Source: Hydrococcus rivularis NIES-593
GTDB taxonomy: Bacteria > Cyanobacteriota > Cyanobacteriia > Cyanobacteriales > Microcystaceae
Length of the DNA: 64,000 nucleotides
Direction of reading: 5' to 3'
NCBI RefSeq assembly: GCF_001904635.1
Contig: NZ_MRCB01000023.1
Span: forward strand, 1 to 64,000
This document shows, piece by piece, positions 63,814 through 64,000 of the stretch. The number at the start of each line of letters is the position of its first letter. Position 1 is the stretch's first letter. Below the pieces are notes generated by a model. The model was given only the letters and a program-made list of their open reading frames with translations, made no database searches and was not told where the DNA came from. The translations under genes were made by a program, and so were the position numbers.

Positions 63814-64000
63814 ATGCCTAAAACCAGCAAAAGAGAAGAGTCGCGACGCACAAGTCGCCGCGAAGCACTGACTCGTTCTACAGACAAAGCGGAACAAATT
63901 TTACAAGGAGCGCTACCCGAATTTCTCAAGCACGGCTATGCCTGCACTAGCATGGATAAAGTGGCTCAAGCAGCAGGAGTTTCCAAACAAACTCTCTACA
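63814..64000 (+). CDS. TetR-family regulator (3' end missing)
   Basis: The frame from ATG 63814 gives a basic head (PKTSKREESRRTSRREALTR) and the TetR DNA-binding domain (AEQILQGALPEFLKHGYACT, MDKVAQAAGVSKQTLY), cut by the window edge. It probably controls the divergent 47-residue membrane protein gene. Confidence 0.88.
   Translation, partial: MPKTSKREESRRTSRREALTRSTDKAEQILQGALPEFLKHGYACTSMDKVAQAAGVSKQTLY

Overview
The window is chromosomal DNA from a cyanobacterium. The octamer GCGATCGC (HIP1) recurs throughout, and there are a magnesium-chelatase D subunit, a cyanobacterial RNase P RNA and an operon that matches the Synechocystis slr0144-slr0152 photosystem II assembly (PAP) cluster gene for gene. 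Intergenic heptamer repeats and small palindromic elements are plentiful. The genus cannot be fixed from sequence alone; a unicellular or baeocyte-forming lineage is a guess.

1-17.7 kb. A TetR regulator precedes the nine-gene PAP-type operon (972-7522): two V4R proteins, two phycobiliprotein-fold proteins, a three-repeat protein, two [2Fe-2S] ferredoxins, a membrane coiled-coil/TPR protein and the Ser/Thr kinase SpkG. After an SDR gene comes a redox island: a large diheme cytochrome c lipoprotein on the minus strand, diverging across an 840-bp spacer from an OYE-type flavoenzyme with an Fe-S motif, two paralogous membrane-anchored diheme cytochromes separated by a small membrane protein, and a patatin-like hydrolase with a short C-terminus. 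This island is the best candidate for an undescribed pathway.

17.7-36.8 kb. A dipeptide-epimerase/DUF1611 pair resembles a D-glutamate (DgcA/DgcN) module. It is followed by a NUDIX gene with a decayed partial copy nearby, LysR plus a TrpD-like protein, rnpB, a TPR protein, rnc, a CHAT protease-like protein, a DUF1295 methyltransferase-like protein flanked by direct repeats, a fatty acyl-AMP ligase, a lone sugar-ABC permease, a Roadblock protein, an agmatinase-type hydrolase, pyrH-frr-gloB, DUF427, a VOC protein and a serine-recombinase homologue whose catalytic arginines look lost.

36.9-64 kb. Exported hydratase-like protein, two GT39-type membrane glycosyltransferases, chlD, a TnpB remnant, purD, a hybrid histidine kinase with Gln at the phospho-acceptor His, metH, a solitary cellulose-synthase-like protein, dnaB, several tiny membrane or zinc-ribbon proteins, a pentapeptide protein with exact 120-bp internal repeats, an O-antigen ligase-like protein, a YaaW-like protein, a renalase-like flavoprotein and a truncated TetR gene at the edge. 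No rRNA, tRNA, CRISPR array, prophage or intact IS was recognised. Mobile DNA is limited to MITE-like elements, a TnpB relic and tandem heptamer repeats.
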